From positions 1 through 27,168 of the forward strand of contig CAYYGL010000052.1 of the NCBI GenBank assembly GCA_964471235.1: a DNA stretch of 27,168 nucleotides. The letters run 5' to 3'. This DNA is from CAYYGL01 sp964471235 (GTDB lineage Bacteria > Calditrichota > Calditrichia > RBG-13-44-9 > J075). The position numbers and the translations under genes were made by a program. Position 1 is the stretch's first letter. Each line of letters begins with the position of its first letter. The notes beneath the pieces were generated by a model, which worked only from the letters and a program-made list of their open reading frames with translations, had not been told where the DNA came from and did not search any database. Below are positions 1-7,031 of this stretch, in pieces.

Positions 1-1
1 G

Positions 2-736
2 GGATTAGCACACCATCACCGGGAGAAGGAAGCCATGCGGGCGCAAATCGCCCATGAAATCCGTAATCCCCTGGGTGGCATCGAGTTATTAGCCGGGCTG
101 GTCAAAGAAGACCTGTTGAAGCAAGGAGGGCAGACGGAGTATATCGACCGCATCCTTTCGGAAATCTCCGGTCTCAAATCACTAATTTCCGCTTACCTGA
201 ATTATAGCCGCCCGGCACCGGCAAAACCGGAGTGGGTGACGATTTCCCGGGTGGCGGAAGGCACCGTCTCGCTTTTCCGGGATCAAATCCGAAAAAAACA
301 GGTGGAAGTCTCAATTGATACGGGGGAGGTCCGGGTTTGGTTCGATCCCCACCACCTCCGGCAAATCCTGACCAATCTGCTGGCAAACAGTCTTCAGGCG
401 GTGGATAGCGGGGGCACCATCCGCATTACCACATCCCGAACCCGGCATGCGGTTCAACTTTTGGTGAGCGACAGCGGCGTCGGCATTCCGGCTAAAAACC
501 TGGAAAAAATTTTTGAGCCGTTCTTCACCACTCATGCCAACGGAACAGGGCTGGGCTTAGCCATCAGCAAAAAACTCTGCCAGGAAAACAACGCCGCCAT
601 TCGGGTGGAGTCGTCTCCCGGTAGGGGCTGCACGGTGATCATCGAAACCCGGAAACGAGATGGGAATCTTGCCCGTGGGGCAAATCAAAAACAAGCGGGA
701 GAGATAGAGCAGGTGGAAGAGGTGGGTGGATGGTGA
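2..736 (+). CDS. Sensor histidine kinase, C-terminal part (5' end outside window)
   Basis: The frame is open from base 2, so the gene starts before the window; the ATG at 35 lies inside the protein. Counting from that Met: the H-box HEIRNP has its phosphoacceptor His at residue 7 (codon 53-55), followed by the dimerisation helices. The ATPase domain shows an N-box (NLLANSL, 114-120), a G1 box (DSGVGIP, 146-152), an F-box (FEPFF) and a G2 box (GTGLGL, 170-175). All catalytic boxes are present, so the kinase core looks intact. A polar tail of about 28 residues follows. By family knowledge it autophosphorylates on His and passes phosphate to a response regulator; the NtrC-type gene at 1041 is the obvious partner. 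The input domain is not visible. Confidence 0.95.
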   Translation, partial: GLAHHHREKEAMRAQIAHEIRNPLGGIELLAGLVKEDLLKQGGQTEYIDRILSEISGLKSLISAYLNYSRPAPAKPEWVTISRVAEGTVSLFRDQIRKKQVEVSIDTGEVRVWFDPHHLRQILTNLLANSLQAVDSGGTIRITTSRTRHAVQLLVSDSGVGIPAKNLEKIFEPFFTTHANGTGLGLAISKKLCQENNAAIRVESSPGRGCTVIIETRKRDGNLARGANQKQAGEIEQVEEVGGW

Positions 737-1040
737 AAGGGTTGATGAGGGGGAGTGGTTATTAAGGCAGTGAGTTAGTGAGGCAGTGGGACAGTGAATC
801 AGTGGGACAGTGGGAGCAGGAGGGGAGGCATAAGGCGAGGAGCTGTCAGCAATGGGTTAGTAGATGCGCAGAAGAGTAGATGGCGATAACAGGGATAAGA
901 CCAAAAGCCAACGGCTAATAGCTAACAGCGGTAAATGAGAAGATGGGTAATCATTCGTTTCTCTTCACTCATTATTCATCACTCGTCACGCTTCAGGTTT
1001 CACATACGAGTACAAACAGAAATACCCAGGGAAAACGTAC
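737..1040. repeat. Intergenic spacer with three different stutter-word repeats
   Basis: No gene is seen in these 304 bases between kinase and regulator. Three blocks of short tandem words are visible. (1) 767-814: six 8-bp units of form NCAGTGRG (GCAGTGAG, TTAGTGAG, GCAGTGGG, ACAGTGAA, TCAGTGGG, ACAGTGGG). (2) 907-934: four 7-bp units GCCAACG, GCTAATA, GCTAACA, GCGGTAA. (3) 965-992: four 7-bp units TCACTCA, TTATTCA, TCACTCG, TCACGCT. The third word recurs at 8331-8351. The open frame crossing the end of this spacer is a shadow of the regulator gene. Confidence 0.8.
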
Positions 1041-2396
1041 ATGAAGTCAAAAGAAATCATGATCATCGAGGATACCGAGACCATGCTGTTAGGGATGGAG
1101 GAAGCCCTGCGCCGGGAGGGGTTTACGGTGCGCGGGTACAGGGATCCGGAAGCAGCGTTGGTGGAGTTTCGCCGCAAACCGGCAGCACTGGTCATTTCCG
1201 ACCTCAAAATGGAACCAATCGACGGTATCGAGGTGCTATTGCAGGTAAAGGAATCTCACCCCGCTGCGGAGGTGATCATGGTATCTGCCTACGGGACGGT
1301 AGAAACCGCTGTGAAAGCCATGCAGTATGGGGCAGCGGATTTTATCACCAAACCGTTTTCCACCGACGAGCTTCGGATGCGGGTACACAAGGTCTGGGAA
1401 AAAATCCAGCAAAAAGAAGCTTTCTCCCAGTTGGCGGCGGAAAAAGAATTGTTGGAAGAAAATCTGTTCGGGGAGATGGTGGGTGATTCCCCGGCGATGC
1501 AGCAGGTGTTCCGGTTAATCCGGCGGGTTGCCCGGGAGAACAGCACCATTTTAATCGAAGGCGAGAGCGGTACCGGCAAGGAACTGGCAGCGCGTGCCAT
1601 CCACCGGCAGAGCCTGCGGGCGCACAAGCCTTTCATCCCGGTAAATTGCGGTGCTTTAAATGACAATCTCCTGGAAAGCGAATTGTTTGGTCATGAGAAA
1701 GGTGCGTTCACCGGTGCTATTCGCCGCAAAAAAGGGCGCTTTGAGTTAGCAGACGGCGGCACCTTGTTTTTAGATGAGATCGGCGATATCTCACCGGCAA
1801 TGCAGGTAAAATTGCTGCGCGCCGTGGAACAGCAAGCCTTTGAACGGGTGGGCGGCGAGGAGACCATCACGGTGGACGTGCGGATCATCTGTGCAACCCA
1901 CCGGAATTTGTTAGAGGAGGTGGAAAAGGGAAATTTCCGGGAGGATTTGTATTACCGGCTCAGCGTCATCCCGCTTCGGCTGCCACCGTTACGAGAGCGT
2001 AAAGAGGATATACCGGCGTTAGTGCAGCACTTCCTCAAAAAGCAGCAGGGAGAAGCTGCCAAACATATTTCCGAAGCGGGGATGGAATTGCTCCGGCAAT
2101 ACTCCTGGCCCGGCAATATCCGGGAATTGGAAAACGTCATCGAACGGCTGCAAATTTTAACGGATTCACCGGAAATTCCCCTGGAACTGATCGCCGCCCA
2201 ACTGGGCAGCCGGGCGCCCAACACTGCGAACAATTATGAGAATCTCCCACTGGATAATGCGGTCAGTGCCTTCGAGAAAAACCTGATTCGCCACGCCCTG
2301 AAGCAGGCCGCGGGAAATAAGAACCGGGCAGCCAAATTGCTGGGAGTTAAAACCAGCACCCTGTATTATAAATTGGAGAAATATGGGTTGATGTGA
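1041..2396 (+). CDS. NtrC-family sigma-54-dependent response regulator
   Basis: 451 residues, a full-length three-domain NtrC-type activator. Receiver domain 1-120: acidic pocket E10/D11, phosphoacceptor D54 (ISDLKM), switch S82, K104 (ITKPF). AAA+ domain about 145-370: Walker A GESGTGK (174-180), the sigma-54 contact loop GAFTGA (221-226) and Walker B GGTLFLDE (239-246). A Fis-type helix-turn-helix ends the protein (NKNRAAKLLGVKTSTLYYKL). All key residues are present, so it should be an active ATPase that opens sigma-54 promoters when phosphorylated, presumably by the kinase upstream. The start at 1041 is chosen because the receiver begins at once; the Shine-Dalgarno (AGGGAA) is weak. No -24/-12 promoter was recognised nearby, so its targets are unknown. 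Confidence 0.97.
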   Translation: MKSKEIMIIEDTETMLLGMEEALRREGFTVRGYRDPEAALVEFRRKPAALVISDLKMEPIDGIEVLLQVKESHPAAEVIMVSAYGTVETAVKAMQYGAADFITKPFSTDELRMRVHKVWEKIQQKEAFSQLAAEKELLEENLFGEMVGDSPAMQQVFRLIRRVARENSTILIEGESGTGKELAARAIHRQSLRAHKPFIPVNCGALNDNLLESELFGHEKGAFTGAIRRKKGRFELADGGTLFLDEIGDISPAMQVKLLRAVEQQAFERVGGEETITVDVRIICATHRNLLEEVEKGNFREDLYYRLSVIPLRLPPLRERKEDIPALVQHFLKKQQGEAAKHISEAGMELLRQYSWPGNIRELENVIERLQILTDSPEIPLELIAAQLGSRAPNTANNYENLPLDNAVSAFEKNLIRHALKQAAGNKNRAAKLLGVKTSTLYYKLEKYGLM

Positions 2397-2516
2397 GAAG
2401 CTGGATCGACAAAATTTATTTTGTCAAATGCAGTTACAATGTCGTATTTCGTGTTCCGTGTTCCGTTGATAAAAAACGGAATACGCAACACGGGACGTTT
2501 ACCACGAAGGTGAGTG
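2397..2516. repeat. Spacer with two palindromes and a 7-bp stutter word
   Basis: 2408-2425 is a near-perfect AT-rich palindrome, GACAAAAT-tt-ATTTTGTC, just after the regulator stop. 2442-2462 holds three 7-bp units (TCGTATT, TCGTGTT, CCGTGTT), and the last of these run into an imperfect hairpin whose core arms are TTCCGTT (2461-2467) and AACGGAA (2475-2481). No U-run follows either stem, so neither is a typical intrinsic terminator. Confidence 0.65.
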
Positions 2517-3518
2517 ATGAAAATCCACTGGCTACTAATTATTGGGATGGCGTTGTTTGCCACCGGCTATAGCCAATCCCTGAGCCGCCTGGAGGAGAAA
2601 TACCAACGCCAACAGGCACAGCTATCCGCTTTGCAAAACAGCCTGGATTCGCTGAAGCTGGTGCTGGAAGCCCATGCCGCCCGGATTGACGCGGAGAAAG
2701 ATCGCCCCAATGCTGACCGGCAAAAGATTGCCCGGTTGATGGCGGAAGGTCTGGAAATTTCCCGGGAAATCAACCGCCGGGAGGCAACATTGCGGAAATT
2801 CCAGCAGGAGATGGGCAGCACCCGGCTGCAACTGGTGCATCGCTATGGCGAACGGCTGGATTCCCTGCACCAGGCACTGAATGGGGTTTCCTCACCGGTG
2901 CGCCAGCAGTTCTTGCTGCAACGCTATCTGGCGCTGATGATGAAATACGTCCGGGTATCGCCGGCATTTCAAACGCTTGCCTTTAACCCCCAACGCCTTA
3001 AGTCCCTGGAACCGGGCGGCGACTCGGATTCGTTGCAACACGTCATTTACCGGGAGATTCTCACCAATGCCGCTGCGGAGATTGACTCCCACCTGGTGTT
3101 AATTGAAAAAACCACCGATGAGATGGAAAATCTAATCCGGCTGGAAGAAAAACACCGGGAATTTCTGGAAGAAGCGGAAAGCGAAGCTTACCCCGGATCA
3201 TTTGCCCCGGGGCTTATCCCGGGAAGATCAAGCGGCTACACTGCCAATGCGGATAACCCGGAGCGGATAACTACCGCCACCGATAAATTTTCAGCGACCA
3301 ACTCACCCGGCTCTATCTTTCAACAACTGGGAATTGGCATTTCCCCGGCGCTATCGGAAACAGGCGGCGTTCCCGCAAGTAATCCTTCCCTGACGCCGCG
3401 GGAGTTCCTGAACCTGTTAAAAGCAGCCCGCCAGCAATTGCGGTACCTGCGTCAAATTGTGGATGAGAAGTTATCCGAAGAGCCGGGGATATCTCCTCCC
3501 CCGAACCAGCAGCCATGA
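2517..3518 (+). CDS. Secreted coiled-coil protein of unknown function
   Basis: About 333 residues, not assigned to a named family. The N-terminus is a signal peptide: a basic start, a hydrophobic core (WLLIIGMALFATG), and a likely cut near YSQ-S. Residues ~22-110 are rich in Q, E, R and L with heptad-like spacing, so a coiled coil is likely; a further helical part reaches ~220. It is followed by a Pro/Ser/Gly-rich linker and a final helical stretch before a PPP tail. The ATG at 2517 is preferred over the in-frame GTG at 2514 because AAGG at 2507-2510 is a better-spaced ribosome site. Its stop overlaps the next start (ATGA at 3515-3518), so it is translationally coupled to the barrel protein. 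The two probably act together in the envelope; that is inference. Confidence 0.85.
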   Translation: MKIHWLLIIGMALFATGYSQSLSRLEEKYQRQQAQLSALQNSLDSLKLVLEAHAARIDAEKDRPNADRQKIARLMAEGLEISREINRREATLRKFQQEMGSTRLQLVHRYGERLDSLHQALNGVSSPVRQQFLLQRYLALMMKYVRVSPAFQTLAFNPQRLKSLEPGGDSDSLQHVIYREILTNAAAEIDSHLVLIEKTTDEMENLIRLEEKHREFLEEAESEAYPGSFAPGLIPGRSSGYTANADNPERITTATDKFSATNSPGSIFQQLGIGISPALSETGGVPASNPSLTPREFLNLLKAARQQLRYLRQIVDEKLSEEPGISPPPNQQP

Positions 3519-4540
3519 AAAAACCGTTGCTACTATTTTGCCTTGCCATAACCCTCCTGCTGTTGCCTTCCCCGGTGAAGGGAGATTGGAAAGGCATCCT
3601 TCGCAGTGAAGCCGGGTATCACCGGGCAAATTTCAGTGAGAGCCCGGCTCAAAATTTCCTGCGCCTGAAACTGGAAGGTGTTTTCAAATTCGAGCGGCAA
3701 AATGCCCGGCAGCACTGGTATATTCAGGCGCGACTGCTCCCGGAATATTACACATCGGCGACAGACTGGCGATTTCTCCACAGCGAAGTGAAAGGATATT
3801 ACCGACGGAACGGGCAGGTGAGCAGTTGGGAAATCTATGCCCTGGGACGGCGCCGTTTTTACCGGCTGGGGGACCTGGAATTAACCTTCTATAGTGTGAA
3901 CCTGGGAAGCCGGATTACCTGGCGGTACACCCCGAAGCGGGCGGTGCTTCTCAATGCCGGTTACTTTCAACGGCAGATGATTGAGACGCCCGAGATTGCC
4001 TGGCATGCCGGGGTGTTCAATGTGGACTGGGCAACATCACTCTTCCCGAATCTGAGGGGGCAATTCGGGATATACGGAGAGACATTTTCCATCCGTCAAC
4101 AGTCAACCGTCGGGGATTCCGTAGCTGCTTTGCGAAATAGCGGCTGGCGGCTGGGTCCGGAAATCATGCTCTCCTATAAAAAACAATTTTTAGCGACAGT
4201 GCAATATCACTGGCTGTGGCATCATTCCCGTCTTACCGGGCGTCTTTCCAGTGAACATTGGGTGCGGGCGGTTTTCGGGAAAATCATCAAACGGCACTGG
4301 TCGGTCTTTTTATTAGCGGATTACTATTTTCGCAGTTTTCACCTGAAAGCCAATGCCAATACCAACGTGGTCTATGCGCCGTTTAACACTCAAAACCGGG
4401 TTCACATCAAACTCGAGCGGGACTTGTCTGCCAGTATGGCGCTCTATCTCACCCTGGGCTATTTAAATGAAAACTTGCTGCTTGAACAGATAGAGTTTTC
4501 CGGCTGGCGCAGCATGGCGGGGCTGCGCTGGCGGTGGTGA
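3515..4540 (+). CDS. Probable outer-membrane beta-barrel protein
   Basis: 341 residues. Signal peptide MKKPLLLFCLAITLLLL with a likely cut after VKG. The mature part is a series of ~10-residue alternating strands rich in Tyr, Trp, Arg and Phe, joined by short turns, and it ends in an aromatic residue (LRWRW), as expected of a barrel inserted by the BAM machinery. No named family was recognised. It overlaps the upstream coiled-coil gene by 4 bases. Following a kinase/sigma-54 activator pair, the simplest reading is an envelope module, possibly under that regulator, but no promoter evidence supports this directly. Confidence 0.8.
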   Translation: MKKPLLLFCLAITLLLLPSPVKGDWKGILRSEAGYHRANFSESPAQNFLRLKLEGVFKFERQNARQHWYIQARLLPEYYTSATDWRFLHSEVKGYYRRNGQVSSWEIYALGRRRFYRLGDLELTFYSVNLGSRITWRYTPKRAVLLNAGYFQRQMIETPEIAWHAGVFNVDWATSLFPNLRGQFGIYGETFSIRQQSTVGDSVAALRNSGWRLGPEIMLSYKKQFLATVQYHWLWHHSRLTGRLSSEHWVRAVFGKIIKRHWSVFLLADYYFRSFHLKANANTNVVYAPFNTQNRVHIKLERDLSASMALYLTLGYLNENLLLEQIEFSGWRSMAGLRWRW

Positions 4541-4668
4541 GGGAGATTTTAACCATATAGTAAAGTGATTCAGAATAGGTGCCTGGAATGAAAATACAAA
4601 AGGTATTTCAGCATAGTTCATTTCATGACATGATGATTTTACGGAATAAACTGATCGGTAGAAAATAT

Positions 4669-4917
4669 TCATCCCTCAACAGCTTCTTTTTCTTTGCTAA
4701 GTAAATAAAGGGTGTCAGGACTAAAGTCTTGACCGTTTGGCCATTCGACCGCTCCAAATGTAACCCTTACACGTTTGAAATATGTTAAATTTTTTAATTC
4801 TTTGAAAATCCCTTTGTCTAAGAACGGGGAGACATCAAAAATTCGTTTCTCGCCATTATCAAATTCTATTTCCAGGGTATAATCTTGATTTGCTTTTACA
4901 GATATTACCTTACGCAT
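4669..4917 (-). CDS. DUF2442 domain protein
   Basis: 82 residues, the usual size for DUF2442. The protein shows the family pattern: a short N-terminal strand (KVISVKANQDYTLEIEF), DNGEKRIFDVSPFL, then GAVEWPNGQDFSPDTLYL near the C-terminus. AAGGAG lies 8 bases before the ATG at 4917. The gene follows a decayed DUF4160 gene, whose restored stop would overlap this start by 8 bases. DUF4160-DUF2442 pairs are common in bacterial genomes and look toxin-antitoxin-like, but their biochemical role is not established. Here the DUF2442 partner is intact and its neighbour is not. Confidence 0.9.
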   Translation of the reverse strand: MRKVISVKANQDYTLEIEFDNGEKRIFDVSPFLDKGIFKELKNLTYFKRVRVTFGAVEWPNGQDFSPDTLYLLSKEKEAVEG

Positions 4918-5198
4918 AATCGCGTCTCCTTTTTTTCAATGGATCAATCTTGAATAGCTCTTCCCCATTCACAGCCAATTCCAATCAGCCAATAGTTCAT
5001 CCTGATGAATTCCACCCATGCTTGAACCAATTTTAACTTTTTAGAAGGAATTTCCCCATCTAATACCTCTCCGGATGGAATTGCCACAATAGCTGATTGA
5101 TCTTGATAATATACATGAATATGCGGTTCATGATGCTTCTGGGTGTCAAAAGAAAACATTCTTACTATTATACCCTAAAACATTGAAATAATTGGCAT
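4910..5198 (-). pseudogene. DUF4160 gene broken by an in-frame amber and two 1-base losses
   Basis: Reading from ATG 5198, the protein would start MPIISMF-stop-GIIVRMFSFD; DUF4160 proteins start like MPTISMFYGI, so the TAG at 5175-5177 sits where a Tyr codon is expected. The middle (KHHEPHIHVYY through KLKLVQAWVE) matches the family well. At 5007-5012 (GAATTC) one base seems lost: shifting the frame restores HQDELLADW. At 4975-4983 a second loss is needed to restore LAVNGEELFKIDPLKK. With all three repaired the gene is 96 codons and ends TAA at 4910-4912, overlapping the DUF2442 start. The 71-codon frame 5159-4944 that survives has a foreign C-terminus and lacks the conserved N-terminus. Confidence 0.85.
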
Positions 5199-5236
5199 AA
5201 AAGATTACCCTAAGATCATTATCAAACGTCTGATAT

Positions 5237-5265
5237 AAAATAGGTGGTGAAAATTCCGGAATCAA
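5237..5265 (-). promoter_or_regulatory. Possible sigma-70-type promoter for the DUF4160/DUF2442 pair
   Basis: On the minus strand TTGATT (5265-5260) is followed after exactly 17 bases by TATTTT (5242-5237), about 40 bases before the old DUF4160 start. This is a pattern match only and may be chance in an AT-rich stretch. Confidence 0.25.
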
Positions 5266-5587
5266 GCAAGAAACTTAGTTATGATGCAGTGTCATCAACA
5301 ACGAATAGATAACCACCATGCACACCAGCGCCTCCGGAGTGGTCTATCTGAATTACCTATTTCCCGGCTAAAGCGTTGCCATCCAGGCAACATCCGGGAA
5401 ATCCTTACCGAAGACGGTAATAGAATTGCTTCGAAGAATTTTTGTTCCTATTACAAAGGGCTGCAGTGAGCCTGTATGCTGCGAAGATAAGCGACAACTT
5501 CTTGCAATTTTTTTTCAATGTGAGTACTATTCATTAGTTTCGTGGGTTTGGGGAATTGATTTACGCCCAAGGCGTTACATTTTATAG

Positions 5588-5625
5588 CCCGGGGTTCTAC
5601 CCGGCATTTCGGGGAGAACCCCGGG
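5588..5625. repeat. GC-rich palindrome, 11-bp perfect stem
   Basis: CCCGGGGTTCT (5588-5598) pairs perfectly with AGAACCCCGGG (5615-5625); inside it CCCG (5600-5603) pairs with CGGG (5610-5613). No U-run follows, so it looks like a REP-type element rather than a terminator. Confidence 0.9.
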
Positions 5626-5681
5626 AATCGAATTCCACCCATTACCCATACCCAACGGGGTTAAACAACATTGTGGGTGTT

Positions 5682-5698
5682 CAACCCATTCTGGGTTG
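5682..5698. repeat. Short hairpin in the palindrome cluster
   Basis: CAACCCA (5682-5688) pairs with TGGGTTG (5692-5698) around a TTC loop. Confidence 0.7.
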
Positions 5699-5723
5699 TA
5701 AAAATTATTATCTCCTTCCCTTT

Positions 5724-5753
5724 CCCCGGGTTCACCGAACGGTGAACCCGGGG
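5724..5753. repeat. GC-rich palindrome, 14-bp perfect stem
   Basis: CCCCGGGTTCACCG (5724-5737) and CGGTGAACCCGGGG (5740-5753) are perfect reverse complements around AA. It shares the CCCGGG/GGTTC theme with the palindrome at 5588, and the outer ends of the pair (TAGCCC..., ...GGGCTA) are themselves inverted, as if the cluster were one compound element. Confidence 0.9.
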
Positions 5754-5764
5754 CTATGTTGTGA

Positions 5765-5779
5765 AACCGCTTCGCGGTT
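5765..5779. repeat. Small hairpin AACCGC/GCGGTT
   Basis: AACCGC (5765-5770), loop TTC, GCGGTT (5774-5779). It closes the palindrome cluster before the gene at 5887. Confidence 0.7.
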
Positions 5780-5886
5780 CTTCGCAATTACACCCACACC
5801 TACCCCTTTGGAGGATGTGCTAATAATGGAAACCAACCATGTTAACATGAGCGCATACAATTTCGTACCAAACCCGGGAGCACCCC

Positions 5887-6933
5887 ATGCAAGACATCTT
5901 TAATGACATTCAACCCTGGTTAAGAGCAAACAAGCCTTTTGCCGTGGCAACGGTGACCCGAACCTGGGGGTCGGCGCCCCGCAAGGAGGGCTCCGCCATG
6001 GCAGTCACTGCCGATATGGAGGTGGTCGGCTCGGTAAGCGGCGGCTGCATCGAGGGTGCCGTCATCGAGGAAGCCCAAAACGTATTAAAAGACAGTATCC
6101 CCCGCCTGTTAACCTTTGGCGTCAGTGATGAAACCGCCTGGTCGGTAGGACTAACCTGCGGCGGCAAGGTGAGTGTATTTGTGGAAAAGCACCCCGCTTT
6201 CTCAGACAACCTGGTGGAACAGGGGATCTGGCAGGCACTGGAAACCGCTCTCCGGCAGAACTTCCCGGTGGTACTGGTTACCCGGTTAAACCCGGTTCGC
6301 TACCGCCACATGCTGGTGTATCCGGAAGGTCCTATTATCGGCGACTTCGGAGATTTGAGTGACGCCCTGATTCGCCAGGCACGACTGGCGTATAAACTTC
6401 GTCGCAGTGAACAGATAGATATTAGCGGGGAGGCTTTTTTTATCCAGGTGTTTCCTCGCAAAGAACGGTTAGTGGTAGTGGGGGCAGCACATATCTCGGT
6501 TCCGCTGGTTCAGTTCGCCAAGCAATTGCAATTCGAGGTAGTGGTGATTGATCCCCGGAGCATTTTTGCCACGACCGAGCGTTTCCCCGTTCCCCCGGAC
6601 CAACTGATTACCGACTGGCCCCAGGAAGTGCTCCCGGGGCTGGATATTAATGAGGACACTTACGCCGTGCTGCTCACTCACGATCCCAAGATAGATGACC
6701 CGGCGCTCCACTTCTTGCTGAACAGCCCGGTGGCTTACATTGGGGCACTGGGCAGTCGGAAGACCCATGCCAAACGCTGCAAACGATTGCAAGAGGCTGG
6801 ATTTCCAGAGGAAGCCATTCGTCGGATTCAGGGACCTGCTGGTCTGGATATCAACGCCTTAACCCCGCAGGAAATTGCCCTGAGCATTATGGCAGAGGTG
6901 GTGCAAACCCGGCGACACCGGGGAGAAGCTTAG
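5887..6933 (+). CDS. XdhC/CoxI-family molybdoenzyme maturation factor
   Basis: 348 residues, full length. The N-terminal XdhC_CoxI domain shows TWGSAPRKEGSAMAV (26-40) and the family's SGGCIEGA motif (51-58) with C54, then GVSDETAWSVGLTCGG with a second conserved Cys. The C-terminal half is a Rossmann-type XdhC_C domain: VVVGAAHISVPL, VVVIDPR, then LLTHDPKIDDPAL and GALGSRKTH. Family members bring sulfurated molybdenum cofactor to xanthine-dehydrogenase or CO-dehydrogenase-like hydroxylases. No such hydroxylase or cofactor gene is in this window, so the client enzyme is unknown. It converges with hmgA, and an inverted repeat fills the gap. The gene ends in TAG, which shows amber is a normal stop here. 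Confidence 0.93.
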   Translation: MQDIFNDIQPWLRANKPFAVATVTRTWGSAPRKEGSAMAVTADMEVVGSVSGGCIEGAVIEEAQNVLKDSIPRLLTFGVSDETAWSVGLTCGGKVSVFVEKHPAFSDNLVEQGIWQALETALRQNFPVVLVTRLNPVRYRHMLVYPEGPIIGDFGDLSDALIRQARLAYKLRRSEQIDISGEAFFIQVFPRKERLVVVGAAHISVPLVQFAKQLQFEVVVIDPRSIFATTERFPVPPDQLITDWPQEVLPGLDINEDTYAVLLTHDPKIDDPALHFLLNSPVAYIGALGSRKTHAKRCKRLQEAGFPEEAIRRIQGPAGLDINALTPQEIALSIMAEVVQTRRHRGEA

Positions 6934-7029
6934 GAAATCTTGTCCGGATTATCCCCCCGGATTCCGATCGGGAGCGAGGAGGGAACGGATAAAACAAGTT
7001 TTGTTGTTGCAAGCAGATTTCCTGAGCTT
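6926..7029. repeat. Inverted repeat spanning the xdhC/hmgA convergent gap
   Basis: Arm 1 (about 6926-6942) contains AGGAAATCT at 6932-6940; arm 2 (about 7010-7029) contains AGATTTCCT at 7015-7023. AGCTT-like ends and TG/CA inner bases extend the match to about 17 positions. The arms sit at the two stop codons of converging genes, with ~67 bases between them, so this could be a bidirectional transcription end point or the remnant of a small inserted element. Confidence 0.55.
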
Positions 7030-7031
7030 GT

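Larger units (their letters stand above)
5199..5886. other. Long intergenic region; first half featureless, second half palindromic
   Basis: Apart from the possible promoter at its left end, 5199-5580 shows nothing I can support; the small open frames there lack ribosome sites and family features. From 5581 to about 5780 it is packed with GC-rich hairpins (listed separately). Short open frames across the palindromes on both strands are by-products of their symmetry. GGGAG lies 9 bases before the xdhC-like ATG at 5887. Confidence 0.7.

Noticed and set aside
401..404. An undecapeptide remnant in the cytolysin-like protein (ITECTAV; positions here are residues, not bases)
   Set aside because: Only three residues (ECT) match the CDC cholesterol-binding loop and no Trp cluster follows; chance match.
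767..814. CRISPR-like array
   Set aside because: Units are 8 bp with no spacers.
737..1040. Sigma-54 -24/-12 promoter upstream of the regulator
   Set aside because: No GG-N10-GC arrangement with the usual flanks was convincing.
935..1486. 183-residue plus-strand frame overlapping the NtrC-type gene
   Set aside because: Different frame across the receiver domain, basic and Gly-rich low-quality sequence; shadow of the real gene.
4944..5159. Intact 71-residue DUF4160 protein starting at 5159
   Set aside because: It lacks the conserved N-terminus, and its C-terminal ~22 residues are out of frame with the family; the conserved sequence is recovered in shifted frames and beyond an upstream TAG.
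5175..5177. Reading the TAG in DUF4160 as a recoded sense codon
   Set aside because: TAG ends xdhC (6931-6933) and hmgA here, there is no sign of recoding structure, and two further frame lesions in the same gene point to decay.
5556..5903. Open frames across the palindrome cluster, both strands
   Set aside because: They translate symmetric DNA; no start signals, and palindromes give open frames on both strands by nature.
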